Shown here piece after piece: positions 24,169 to 32,884 of a DNA stretch of 32,915 nt (positions within the stretch are counted from its first letter, which is position 1; each line of letters opens with the position of its first letter). Location of the stretch: NCBI GenBank assembly GCA_947038405.1, contig CAMQVY010000022.1, positions 1 through 32,915 of the forward strand. The letters are read 5' to 3'. The translations under genes and the position numbers were made by a program. The notes beneath the pieces were generated by a model. It had not been told where the DNA came from, did no database searches, and saw only the letters and a program-made list of their open reading frames with translations. This stretch comes from an uncultured Rikenellaceae bacterium (GTDB taxonomy: Bacteria > Bacteroidota > Bacteroidia > Bacteroidales > Rikenellaceae).

Positions 24169-25522
24169 ATTTTGGTAGATTCATATCGCTATTCCACTCA
24201 CCATTATTATCTCTAAGTATTATTGGGCGTGTTTGCTCAATTAGTTTTGCTGCTTGATAACTCTTATATAGATTATAACCATTTCCTACTGACCCACCAA
24301 GTGAAAATGCAATTATTGAGGCACGATTATTATTTCTTTTTATAGCTCTAATAGTCCTCTCAGTGAAGTGTTGAGTCCATTCTGGGTTGTTACTTATTGA
24401 ACCATTTATATCTCTATTGTTGGCGCTTGTTGTGTTGTTAACATTCGCTTGGTCAATAACGTTAACTCCTAGTTCGTCACATATATCATAGAACCACCAA
24501 TCTTGAGGGTAATCTACTATCACAGAGTTAAATCCCTGTTTTTTTAGTGATTTAAGTTCAGATATAGTCTCTTTTTCTGTTGTTGCAGCATTATAGTTAG
24601 TTGGCTCTATTTTAATTGCACTCCCATTGCGATATATAACCCCATCGCTATATGTAATATCAGAGATACCAACTTTTAGTGGAATATACTCAATCAATCT
24701 ACCGTTATACTTTACAGTGAGCATTACCTTGTATAGAGATGGAGACTTTTCGTTCCATTGCGTAGATTTTGTGTTGTACTCTATGTGTTGAAATGTAATA
24801 GTATCACGTCCCATTCCATCTAAAGAGACCTCTCTCATATCGTAGTTTAGTAACTTGCCTTTTGGAGAGTATATGTCGTACCCAACGGTCATTAATTCTC
24901 CAGAATTATAGCTGTTTGCGACACCAATTTTGAATTTAAAAATTGTGTGTTTACTTGTTGTATCAGGTGCTGTTGTTATTTTATAATCTTCGATTCTTAA
25001 TTTTGGTTGAGAATATATGAATACTTTATATGGATCTTTAGATATGCAGGTACCATCCATATGTACTCCAGCTCCATTGTCAATGGTGTTTATTGTAATG
25101 GTATTGTTCCCGTCAGTTATGTATTTAGATATATTGAATTGAGATGGGCATCTGCTATCAGATGAGAATCCGATAGATTTGCCGTTTATTGATAGCGTAA
25201 ATGATGCAATACCATTAACTTGAACAAACACATCACGATCTAACCACATATAAGGAATCTCCACATTTGAAGAGAGTTGAGTTGAATTGTCACTAGTTTT
25301 ATTCTCACTCATCGTTAAGACTTTGTAGTGTTCTGTTTTAGTTCGATCACCTTTCTCTGCAATAGCCCTTATGTTGTAGCTAATAAATTCATTTCTAAAC
25401 GGAGCTAATCCCTCTGAAGATATAGTTGTTTTATTAGATAAATCCGTAATATTTTTTTGTTGTGCTTCAGCATTGTGAAGGGAAAAAAGGATCGCAATAG
25501 CGAAGAATGCAACGTATTTCAT
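24167..25522 (-). CDS. Exported, truncated LacZ-like (GH2) protein without catalytic residues
   Basis: 451 residues with a signal peptide (1 to about 20, ending HNAEAQ). The order matches the front of a family 2 beta-galactosidase: a jelly-roll part with SINGKSIGFSSDSRCPSQFN (as VNGxxVGYSxGSRxPxEFD in LacZ), an immunoglobulin-like domain (about 170-290), then the start of the TIM barrel (from about 300). The barrel has lost its active site: the SHYP-type His is gone (VDYPQDWWFYD), the DEANIE stretch reads DQANV, and the acid/base Glu of GNESGNG is replaced (LGGSVGNG, about 409-415). It stops before the nucleophile region. The frame is otherwise intact and exported, so it looks like a retained pseudoenzyme, perhaps carbohydrate-binding; recent truncation is the alternative. 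The probable promoter box is TACTTTTG at 25612-25619 on the minus strand. Confidence 0.75.
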   Translation of the reverse strand: MKYVAFFAIAILFSLHNAEAQQKNITDLSNKTTISSEGLAPFRNEFISYNIRAIAEKGDRTKTEHYKVLTMSENKTSDNSTQLSSNVEIPYMWLDRDVFVQVNGIASFTLSINGKSIGFSSDSRCPSQFNISKYITDGNNTITINTIDNGAGVHMDGTCISKDPYKVFIYSQPKLRIEDYKITTAPDTTSKHTIFKFKIGVANSYNSGELMTVGYDIYSPKGKLLNYDMREVSLDGMGRDTITFQHIEYNTKSTQWNEKSPSLYKVMLTVKYNGRLIEYIPLKVGISDITYSDGVIYRNGSAIKIEPTNYNAATTEKETISELKSLKKQGFNSVIVDYPQDWWFYDICDELGVNVIDQANVNNTTSANNRDINGSISNNPEWTQHFTERTIRAIKRNNNRASIIAFSLGGSVGNGYNLYKSYQAAKLIEQTRPIILRDNNGEWNSDMNLPK

Positions 25523-25611
25523 TTTATTATTTTTAATTTAGATTAGCCTTAGATTATCTTGTGTTTATGATATTTACATTACCAGTATAATAACGTAGAG
25601 ACAAAAGTAAA

Positions 25612-25673
25612 TATTTTCTGAACTAAATCCAATATAGTTATAATCTGTTTGTTATTTTATTTTTTTATCTTTG
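25612..25673. promoter_or_regulatory. Divergent promoter boxes (LacZ-like gene and lipoprotein)
   Basis: TACTTTTG on the minus strand (25612-25619) and TATCTTTG on the plus strand (25666-25673) match TAnnTTTG. They would serve the LacZ-like gene and the lipoprotein at 25780; neither has a TTG at the ideal distance. Confidence 0.45.
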
Positions 25674-25779
25674 TCCTTCTATCTATTTATATTGTACATG
25701 GTGTAGTGTTTTATAATATATATGAATAATTTTGCGTTAATAGGTAGTGTTTTATTGTAATTTTAAAAAAATAGATATA

Positions 25780-26757
25780 ATGAGAAAGAGAGTTATTATT
25801 GCTTTTGTGGTGTCTTTATTTGCATTTACTTCATGTTTTAAATCGGATATTGATATACCTCCGACACACTCAGGGGTTATGATGTATCAGGATGCGAAAT
25901 TATCTAATAACTATGTTATGTTTTGCGCTGAATTAGCGTTTAAATTGAACGTGTTATTAGAGTCAAGAGATGGAGATCAGCCACTTGATGAGATTTTGCT
26001 TGTGAGCGGAACAGAAAAAGGCAAGGAGATTAAATCTAATGGTGTAGATCAACTCTTTAAAGATATAGATATATCATTTAAAGAGTTGGAGTCAGGTCAA
26101 TGGGAGCTTACGTTCGTACCTAATATTCCTCAAAATACATATGATGGCTCTTTGTTGATCTCAACTAATCGTAAATTATTAAGTGAAGTTGGTTCAAATT
26201 GGGATGTAACAAATAGTCCTAACAAAGATATGTCGTACGGAGGTGGCGGAATTGTAATGGATGAGTCTAGAGGAGTTAATATTGCTCATTTAGAGCAGGA
26301 TAGGTTTTGGATATATGTGAGTAAATTTACTCTGTATAACCTCCTTATTGATCCAGAAAAAAAGATAAAAACAGAATGGGCTTTAGATTTCTATGTAAAT
26401 AAGAATAGTAGTGATTACACACTTTTAGGTCTGCGTAATTCATTGTATGAAATGGTTGGAGATGCTTCGGGTTCTGTTGCTAGATATGGGACTCAGTTAA
26501 CGTATGAATATGAGATAGATGATAATGTACAAGCACCATCACCACTTAGATACAAGTATAATGCAAAGTTGAATAGATCTATTCTATATGAAGGGACAGA
26601 GATTGTTAATGCTCCAGGTTTAACTATTTTAGATCCACATCAATATCCATCATCAGAGGTTGTAATTATGTGGAAAAGTACGATTGAAGGCTCTGTGTAT
26701 TATGATTTAACATATAATGGATTTACAGTAACATCACTACCTAACTTAGAAGAGTAA
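25780..26757 (+). CDS. Predicted lipoprotein, unknown family
   Basis: 325 residues from the ATG at 25780; the frame is open 33 bases further up, but this ATG puts the signal peptide at the N-terminus. Signal MRKRVIIAFVVSLFAFTSC has its lipobox Cys at 19, and the next residues FKSDIDIPP are acidic, loosely like a Bacteroidetes surface-export signal. The mature part is rich in beta-strand-like alternation and aromatic residues, with a Gly run in SYGGGGIVMDE (about 157-167) and the segment WALDFYVNKNSSDYT. It resembles in general style the DUF4843/DUF1735-type Bacteroidetes lipoproteins, but I cannot place it in a family. It is divergent from the LacZ-like gene and has its own terminator. Confidence 0.7.
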   Translation: MRKRVIIAFVVSLFAFTSCFKSDIDIPPTHSGVMMYQDAKLSNNYVMFCAELAFKLNVLLESRDGDQPLDEILLVSGTEKGKEIKSNGVDQLFKDIDISFKELESGQWELTFVPNIPQNTYDGSLLISTNRKLLSEVGSNWDVTNSPNKDMSYGGGGIVMDESRGVNIAHLEQDRFWIYVSKFTLYNLLIDPEKKIKTEWALDFYVNKNSSDYTLLGLRNSLYEMVGDASGSVARYGTQLTYEYEIDDNVQAPSPLRYKYNAKLNRSILYEGTEIVNAPGLTILDPHQYPSSEVVIMWKSTIEGSVYYDLTYNGFTVTSLPNLEE

Positions 26758-26791
26758 TTAGGGTTATAGTTGTCGTTGTATATTTAATTAC

Positions 26792-26860
26792 AAGTGCGAA
26801 AATGAAGCTTTGCGAAATTGATATTATATTCGTAAAACTCCGTTTTCGCACTTAGTTTTT
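26792..26860 (+). terminator. Long-hairpin terminator of the lipoprotein gene
   Basis: AAGTGCGAAAA pairs with TTTTCGCACTT; the stem continues inward through two mismatches to about 25 pairs, followed by AGTTTTT. Confidence 0.8.
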
Positions 26861-26969
26861 ATGTTAATTGTTATTATTTTTAATAAAAATATATAGTTTC
26901 TTAACTTCAGTTCTTTTTTTTATAAAAAAATAACGATATTTGTCTTTTAAACAAATTACTTGAAAAATT

Positions 26970-28367
26970 ATGTCAGGCGTAAGAAGAATTAAAATTAAGG
27001 ATATATTAGCTAGCCAACAGACAGATGTAGATGTTGTAGTTAAAGGTTGGGTTAGAACTAAGCGTGGAAATAAGAATGTGGCTTTTATTGCCATGAATGA
27101 TGGGTCAACAGTAAATAATATACAGATTGTTGTTGATGTTGCTATGTTTGACGATGCTATGCTTAAGCAGATTACAACTGGTGCATGTCTTAAAGTTGAT
27201 GGTCTATTGGTTGCGTCTGCGGGTTCAGGACAGCCTGTAGAGGTTCAAGCAAAGAGTATTGAGATATATGGTACAGCAGATTCTGAAAGTTATCCTTTAC
27301 AGAAGAAAGGTCACTCATTAGAGTTTCTTCGTGAGATAGCTCACCTTAGACCTCGTACTAATACATTTGGTGCAGTTTTACGTATTCGTCATGCTATGGC
27401 ATTTGCGATTCATAAATATTTTAATGATAAAGGGTTCTTTTATATAAATACTCCTTTGATTACAGGAGCAGATTGTGAAGGTGCTGGAGAGATGTTTAAT
27501 GTTACAACTCTTGATATTAACAATGTGCCAAAGAGTGAAGATGGTAGTGTTGACTACACACAAGATTTCTTTGGTAAGCAGTGTAGTCTTACAGTTTCAG
27601 GGCAGTTGGAGGGTGAATTAGCCGCTTTAGCTCTCTCTAATATATATACTTTTGGACCTACATTTAGAGCTGAAAATTCAAATACTCCGAGACACTTAGC
27701 TGAGTTTTGGATGATTGAACCAGAGATGGCCTTCTATGATTTGGATGACAACATGGAACTTGCAGAGGATATGCTTAAATATCTAATCAAATATGCATTA
27801 GATAATTGTCAAGATGACATTGAGTTCTTAAATAAGATGTTTGATCCAGAGCTTATTGATAGATTGAAATCAGTTTCTGAAAGTGAGTTTGTTAAACTTG
27901 ATTATACTGAAGGGGTTGAGATACTTAAAAATAGTGGAGTTAAATTTGAATTTCCAGTAGATTGGGGATTGGATCTTCAAAGTGAGCATGAGCGTTACCT
28001 TGTTGAGACACACTTTAAGAGACCAGTAATTTTAATAAATTACCCTAAAAATATTAAGGCATTCTACATGAAGCAGAATGACGACTCTAAGACAGTGAGA
28101 GCAATGGATGTTTTGTTCCCTAAAATTGGAGAGATTATTGGCGGATCTGAGCGTGAGTCAGATTATACAAAACTAAAAGATAGAGCAGCTGAGGTTGGTG
28201 TATCAGAGCAAGATATTTGGTGGTACCTTGAGACTAGGAAATATGGTTCTGCACCACATAGTGGATTTGGATTGGGATTTGAGCGATTATTGCTATTTGT
28301 AACAGGTATGGCAAATATTCGAGATGTAATACCGTTCCCACGAACACCTAATAATGCTGAGTTTTAA
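26970..28367 (+). CDS. asnS: Asparaginyl-tRNA synthetase
   Basis: Class IIb synthetase charging tRNA-Asn. 465 residues, usual length. The anticodon-binding OB domain fills residues 1 to about 110 ([19 protein letters not shown]). Catalytic-domain motif 2 reads [20 protein letters not shown], with EMAF after it, and motif 3 is [15 protein letters not shown] near residue 436. The [15 protein letters not shown] sequence separates AsnRS from AspRS. A near-match promoter box, GATATTTG, lies at 26935-26942. A terminator closes the gene. Confidence 0.96.
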   Translation: MSGVRRIKIKDILASQQTDVDVVVKGWVRTKRGNKNVAFIAMNDGSTVNNIQIVVDVAMFDDAMLKQITTGACLKVDGLLVASAGSGQPVEVQAKSIEIYGTADSESYPLQKKGHSLEFLREIAHLRPRTNTFGAVLRIRHAMAFAIHKYFNDKGFFYINTPLITGADCEGAGEMFNVTTLDINNVPKSEDGSVDYTQDFFGKQCSLTVSGQLEGELAALALSNIYTFGPTFRAENSNTPRHLAEFWMIEPEMAFYDLDDNMELAEDMLKYLIKYALDNCQDDIEFLNKMFDPELIDRLKSVSESEFVKLDYTEGVEILKNSGVKFEFPVDWGLDLQSEHERYLVETHFKRPVILINYPKNIKAFYMKQNDDSKTVRAMDVLFPKIGEIIGGSERESDYTKLKDRAAEVGVSEQDIWWYLETRKYGSAPHSGFGLGFERLLLFVTGMANIRDVIPFPRTPNNAEF

Positions 28368-28370
28368 TAT

Positions 28371-28400
28371 AGTATTCCCACTGTAATAAGTGGGAATACT
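28371..28400 (+). terminator. Terminator of asnS
   Basis: Perfect 12-pair stem AGTATTCCCACT / AGTGGGAATACT with a six-base loop, directly after the asnS stop. The U-run is weak. Confidence 0.8.
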
Positions 28401-28473
28401 TCATTTAAGTACTTTTTGTAATCTCTTTTTATTGTTAATTTATAACCGAATATTGTTATTAAAATTCCGTATA

Positions 28474-29907
28474 ATGCATAAAATAAGTCTAAATCAGACA
28501 CTAAAGCTGACACAAAAGTTATCTCCACTACATATCCAGATGATTAAATTGCTAGAGTTGCCCATGGTGCAATTGGAGCAGAGGGTAAAGCAGGAGATTG
28601 AGTCAAATCCGATGTTAGAAGAGGATGTGATTAGTGATAGTAAGGATAGTGACGATGATACTGAAGTGAAGAATATCTCTGTAGATGAGTATCTACGTGA
28701 AGATGATACTCCTACATATAAATATCGTGTAAACAACTACTCTAAGGATGACAAAGAGATGCCGTTGATAATTACTGGAGGGTGTTCTCTAAGTGACTAT
28801 TTGTTGGAGCAGCTACGTTATAAAAATATTAGTGAAGATTTAGAGGTAATTGCAGAGTATCTAATTGGAAGTCTTGACGATGATGGGTATTTGAGACGAG
28901 ATTTAGACTCAATATCTAATGATCTTGCATTTACGCAAGGAATGGAGGTTAGTAGTCAAGAGTTATATGAGGCATTAAGTGTAATTCATCAACTTGAACC
29001 TCCAGGAATTGGTGCAAGGAATTTGCAAGAGTGTCTGTTGTTGCAACTTAAAAGAGTCGTTTTAACAGATAAATATCAAGAGGTTGCATTAGTGATTTTA
29101 CAGAGATACTTTGATGACTTTACAAAAAAACATTACGATAAGTTGATTAGTCGTTTGGGTATTGATGAAGATGAGTTCCGAAGTGCGATAGATGTTATTG
29201 TTTCGTTATCTCCCAAACCTGCAAATTTATATAATGAGGGGGGTACTCTTGGTGCGCCATATATTATGCCCGATTTTATATTAGATTATCAAGATGGTGA
29301 GTTTGATCTTAGAATGACATCTAATAATGTTCCTGAGATTAAGATTAATAGGCGTTATATTGATTTAATGAAGGAGTCTTCAGTAAAGAAAACACTTACT
29401 TCTAAAGAGAAAGAGACTATTCAATTCGTCAAAAATAAAATTGAATCTGCAAAGTGGTTTATCTCTGCAATTCAGCAGCGTCACGACACTTTAATGTCAA
29501 CGATGACATCGATTCTTAATTATCAATTGGATTACTTTAGGGAGGGTGATAAAAGTAGATTACACCCAATGATCTTGAAGGATATTGCCGATAATGTTGG
29601 ATTAGATGTATCTACAATTTCAAGAGTTGTGAATAGTAAGCATATTCAAACAAACTTTGGTATAATTCCTCTTAAACAGCTATTTTCTGAAGCAATGAAG
29701 ACATATGATGGAGAAGAGGTATCCTCTTATGAGATAAAAAAGATTTTAACCGAGTGTGTTGGGGATGAAGATAAGTTAAAGCCATTGACAGATGAGATGT
29801 TGATGGATATTTTGAATGAGAAAGGTTATCGTATTGCGCGACGTACAGTAGCAAAATATCGTGAGGTGTTAGGTATTTCGGTGGCTAGATTAAGACGACA
29901 GATATAA
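28474..29907 (+). CDS. rpoN: RNA polymerase sigma-54 factor
   Basis: 477 residues from the ATG at 28474. The frame is open to 28390, but that would overlap the asnS terminator and add a hydrophobic stretch foreign to the family. Region I is Gln/Leu-rich (SLNQTLKLTQKLSPLHIQMI) and binds activator ATPases; an acidic region II follows (about 48-70); then core-binding and DNA-binding domains with the helix-turn-helix near DVSTISRVVNSKHIQT. The RpoN box ARRTVAKYRE, which reads the -24 element, is at 455-464. Sigma-54 needs AAA+ activators encoded elsewhere. The next gene overlaps its stop codon (TAATG). Confidence 0.96.
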   Translation: MHKISLNQTLKLTQKLSPLHIQMIKLLELPMVQLEQRVKQEIESNPMLEEDVISDSKDSDDDTEVKNISVDEYLREDDTPTYKYRVNNYSKDDKEMPLIITGGCSLSDYLLEQLRYKNISEDLEVIAEYLIGSLDDDGYLRRDLDSISNDLAFTQGMEVSSQELYEALSVIHQLEPPGIGARNLQECLLLQLKRVVLTDKYQEVALVILQRYFDDFTKKHYDKLISRLGIDEDEFRSAIDVIVSLSPKPANLYNEGGTLGAPYIMPDFILDYQDGEFDLRMTSNNVPEIKINRRYIDLMKESSVKKTLTSKEKETIQFVKNKIESAKWFISAIQQRHDTLMSTMTSILNYQLDYFREGDKSRLHPMILKDIADNVGLDVSTISRVVNSKHIQTNFGIIPLKQLFSEAMKTYDGEEVSSYEIKKILTECVGDEDKLKPLTDEMLMDILNEKGYRIARRTVAKYREVLGISVARLRRQI

Positions 29908-30584
29908 TGAGTGATACGAGTGTTAATACTGTTGATATTGGTGGCGATAAATTAATGGGTTGTGATCGAGCAAAAAGAAATGGATATATTTTGAGTCGGA
30001 TTTTATCGTTGGTTCTACACCCTTTTCTTGTTCCAATATATGCAACGATTATTATTTTATTTTTATCGTCTATTCTAAATATAATAACACTAAAGGTCAA
30101 GCTCTATTTTATTGCGACAATTGCCCTTTATACTCTCTGTCTACCACTGTTCTCGATATTATTAATGAGGTATTTGGGAGTTGTGAAAAACTTAGATTTT
30201 TCAACTAAGAGGGAACGGATATTGCCCCTGTTAATTGTTGTGTCATGCTATATTGTATGTGCAAATTATATGCCTGTGTCAATCGTTTCATTTGTTATTA
30301 ATAAGTTCTTGTTTGCAGCAATAGGGTGTATTGTAACAGCATTTATTATTAATCTATTTTGGAAGATCAGTTTACATATGATAGCTATGGGGGGATTAGT
30401 AGCAATGCTTGTATATAGTTCTCTTTATGGGTATGGCATCCCTCTTTGGGTGTTAATCCTTACAATAATAACAACAGGAGCACTAGCATCTGCTAGGCTA
30501 TATCTTGGATGTCATAATTCTGCTCAAGTTGCCGTTGGATACACTTTGGGGTTTATAGTTTCAATCCTAATAATCAGTTTATAG
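29907..30584 (+). CDS. PAP2-like multi-pass membrane protein
   Basis: 225 residues with about six hydrophobic segments after a 25-residue polar start. The pattern resembles PAP2 lipid phosphatases, but the catalytic motifs are altered: KRERILPLL in place of KxxxxxxRP, SLHM in place of SGH, and ARLYLGCHNSAQVAVGY in place of SRxxxxxHxxxD (the His stays, the final Asp is missing). It may be an inactive relative or have a changed activity. Start and rpoN stop overlap by one base (TAATG), so translation is coupled; the functional link to sigma-54 is unknown. Confidence 0.75.
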   Translation: MSDTSVNTVDIGGDKLMGCDRAKRNGYILSRILSLVLHPFLVPIYATIIILFLSSILNIITLKVKLYFIATIALYTLCLPLFSILLMRYLGVVKNLDFSTKRERILPLLIVVSCYIVCANYMPVSIVSFVINKFLFAAIGCIVTAFIINLFWKISLHMIAMGGLVAMLVYSSLYGYGIPLWVLILTIITTGALASARLYLGCHNSAQVAVGYTLGFIVSILIISL

Positions 30585-30755
30585 TGCGAGTGTAAAGAGC
30601 ATGGATTATAATTGACGGGTTTAATTAATCTATATTAGTCTCAATTAAATTATTTTTTGTAACTTTACGCTCAGACATTACGAGCACTTTTGAGTCATTT
30701 ATATAACTGATCTCGTTCGTCGCTTAAAATTAATTTAATCTACTTAATTAAAATT

Positions 30756-31964
30756 ATGAAAAAACAGATTTGTTGTATTGCTATGATGTTAGTAGCAATC
30801 TCTACATTTGCATCTAATGGATTGGAAGAGAAAAAAAAGGTTGAAAAGGATACAACCTTCGGATATTTTTTTAAATCAGTAAAAGATATTCCTTGTACAT
30901 CTCCTAAAGATCAAGGTAGTAGTGGTACTTGTTGGAGTTTTTCAGGTTTAGGCTTCTTGGAGAGTGAAGTTATTCTTAATGGTAAAAAGCCAGTTGATCT
31001 AGCTCCTATGTGGATTGTACGTTTTACTTATTTCGAGAAAGCGATCAAATATGTTAGAATGCACGGTAAGGTAAACTTCTCTGAGGGTGGTGCAACACAT
31101 GACGTATTGAATGTTGTTGATAAATATGGTATTGTACCTGAGTCTGTTTATATGGGACTTAACTACGGTACTGATAAACACCAACATGGAGAGTTAAGTG
31201 CTGTTTTAACTGCATATGTTGAGGCAGTTGTGAAGAATCCAAATAAAACATTATCAACTGCTTGGATTGCAGGTCTTAATGGTATTCTTGATGCTTATTT
31301 AGGTGAGTTGCCAGAGAGCTTTCAATATGATTGCAAAGATTATACTCCAAAGGAGTTTGCAAAGTACTTAGGTCTCGAAAAAGATAACTATGTATCACTT
31401 ACATCATATAATCACCAGCCATTCTATAGCCAATATGCTATTGAAGTACCAGATAATTGGGCTAATGGATTGTCATATAATCTTCCTTTAGGAGAGTTTT
31501 TAGAGGTGTTTGAGAACTCTGTAATGGACGGATACTCTATTCTATGGGCATCTGATGTTAGTGAGGCTGGATTTGACTACAATAAGGGTTATGCAATCGT
31601 ATCGGATGATGCTGCGCCTGAGGATTTATCAGGAACAGAGTTATCTAAGTGGGTAGCAATTAATGCTAAGAAGAATAAAGAGAGAGTTGGTCCTGGTAAG
31701 GAGAAGGCGATTACTCAAGATTTACGTCAAGAGGCATTCGATAACTACAAAACTACGGATGATCATGGAATGCAGATTGTAGGTTTGGCAACAGATCTAA
31801 ATGGAGCAAAATATTATAAAGTTAAGAACTCATGGGGAACTAACCATATTTACAAAGGATATTTTTACGCTTCAGTTCCATTCGTAGCTTACAAAACTAT
31901 GAATATCGTTGTAAATAAGAGAGGTGTTCCTAAGAATATTCGCAAGAAATTGAATATTAACTAG
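30756..31964 (+). CDS. Exported C1-family cysteine peptidase (bleomycin hydrolase/aminopeptidase C type)
   Basis: 402 residues. The signal peptide (1 to about 20, CCIAMMLVAISTFAS) places it in the periplasm or outside, unlike cytoplasmic PepC. The papain-fold catalytic set is complete: Gln53 in PKDQGSSGTCWSF, nucleophile Cys59, His337 in DDHGMQIVG and Asn358 in VKNSWGTN. Bleomycin-hydrolase-type features include EGGATHDVLNVVDKYGIVP and long insertions between the Cys and His halves. The usual role would be aminopeptidase trimming of peptides for nutrition; substrate not shown. A 171-base leader precedes it and a terminator follows. Confidence 0.9.
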   Translation: MKKQICCIAMMLVAISTFASNGLEEKKKVEKDTTFGYFFKSVKDIPCTSPKDQGSSGTCWSFSGLGFLESEVILNGKKPVDLAPMWIVRFTYFEKAIKYVRMHGKVNFSEGGATHDVLNVVDKYGIVPESVYMGLNYGTDKHQHGELSAVLTAYVEAVVKNPNKTLSTAWIAGLNGILDAYLGELPESFQYDCKDYTPKEFAKYLGLEKDNYVSLTSYNHQPFYSQYAIEVPDNWANGLSYNLPLGEFLEVFENSVMDGYSILWASDVSEAGFDYNKGYAIVSDDAAPEDLSGTELSKWVAINAKKNKERVGPGKEKAITQDLRQEAFDNYKTTDDHGMQIVGLATDLNGAKYYKVKNSWGTNHIYKGYFYASVPFVAYKTMNIVVNKRGVPKNIRKKLNIN

Positions 31965-32040
31965 ATTAAGGAGGCAGTGCATTGTCTAAGTCGGCATTGT
32001 GCTAATAACCTAATTATGCAAAATATTTTTATTAAAGAGG

Positions 32041-32076
32041 CTGTCTCAAAACTTATGTTTTGGGACAGTTTTTTTT
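32041..32076 (+). terminator. Terminator of the C1 peptidase gene
   Basis: Stem CTGTCTCAAAAC / GTTTTGGGACAG (12 pairs, one G-T) with a TTAT loop and eight T. The bases before and through the left arm (AGAGGCTGTCTCAAAAC) look like the terminal repeats of some Bacteroidetes insertion sequences, so it may be an insertion-sequence end reused as a terminator; that is from memory and uncertain. Confidence 0.85.
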
Positions 32077-32273
32077 GTATATAAGGTGTTATTGTTTTTT
32101 GTAAATTGAGTTTATAGACTTTTTTATATAATTGCTTGTAATACTTTAAGTCTAACGCATTAGGAGTTGACAATAAAGCACCTTTTGTGCCCTTTAGTTG
32201 TGTTATTTGTTGTGATGTAGTATAGTTGTGCTTTAAAAGGCATAAGCTCATTAATTACCTATATTTGTATATG

Positions 32274-32546
32274 TAATAATTTAATTGTGAATGTACACTA
32301 CGTTTACTCCATTTTCCGAAATTATATATGATACTTCGCTTACTTTTATAAAATATTGTAATGGCAGAGTATGTGAGTAGCACTAACTTCAAAAATACAA
32401 TAGTAATTTTTGAGGGAATTAATCTTTTTTATAGACTATATAAGTCTTCCATCGTCTTTTTAGGTCGCAAAAAAGACTTCATATTCATAAAAAAGCGTAA
32501 AAAGACAATATAGTTTTAAATATTATTCCAAACTATATTGTTTTAT
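32274..32546 (+). ncRNA. Candidate structured small RNA
   Basis: TATATTTG at 32260-32267 is an exact promoter box, with the same ACCTATATTTG core as the tRNA-Arg promoter, yet no gene follows. About 240 bases on, a 12-pair hairpin (ACAATATAGTTT / AAACTATATTGT, 32505-32541) with TTTTATTC behind it could end a transcript. In between, segments can pair in alternative ways: AGACT with AGTCT (about 32433-32447), AAGTCTT with AAGACTT, and GTCTTTTT (32454-32461) with AAAAAGAC (32470-32477). No coding frame fits. No known RNA family recognised. The interval 31965-32607 holds nothing else beyond this and the terminator at 32041. Confidence 0.35.
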
Positions 32547-32567
32547 TCAAAAATAGATGTATCTTTG
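32538..32567 (+). promoter_or_regulatory. Promoter of tRNA-Phe
   Basis: TTG (32538-32540), 19 bases, TATCTTTG (32560-32567), 40 bases before the tRNA. The TTG lies in the right arm of the preceding hairpin. Confidence 0.75.
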
Positions 32568-32607
32568 CGCTGTCTTAAATACCAAATGAGACAATTAACA
32601 ACAATTT

Positions 32608-32680
32608 GGTGCCATAGCTCAGTTGGTAGAGCAAAGGACTGAAAATCCTTGTGTCCCTAGTTCGATTCTTGGTGGCACCA
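32608..32680 (+). tRNA. tRNA-Phe (GAA)
   Basis: 73 bases. Acceptor GGTGCCA pairs perfectly with TGGCACC, discriminator A. The anticodon loop CTGAAAA gives GAA. D arm GCTCAGTTGGTAGAGC. No CCA encoded. Confidence 0.96.
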
Positions 32681-32703
32681 CTTTCAAAAAGGCAATTAGC
32701 CGT

Positions 32704-32740
32704 AAACTCCTGAAGATCATTGATTTTCAGGAGTTTTTAT
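32704..32740 (+). terminator. Terminator of tRNA-Phe
   Basis: AAACTCCTGAA pairs with TTCAGGAGTTT, with further inner pairs (ATC/GAT), followed by a T-rich tail. Confidence 0.88.
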
Positions 32741-32884
32741 TTTTAGCATATATGCAAAATATAGTTGTTTTCAGCATCTAAAATTCCAACCAATATGGTT
32801 TTAATTCTTTATATATCAGTACTTTACTCTATAACATTCCCCTGTTTATTTCGTATTATAAGTAAGCGTCTCCGCGATACCATC

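Noticed and set aside
28390-28473. N-terminal extension of RpoN
   Set aside because: It would begin inside the asnS terminator and add a hydrophobic segment before the Gln-rich region I, which normally starts the protein.
31961-32251. 96-residue minus-strand open frame after the C1 peptidase gene
   Set aside because: It runs across the peptidase terminator hairpin and touches the peptidase stop codon, has no promoter or recognisable domain, and its composition is that of AT-rich spacer. It may be an insertion-sequence relic but is not supported as a gene.
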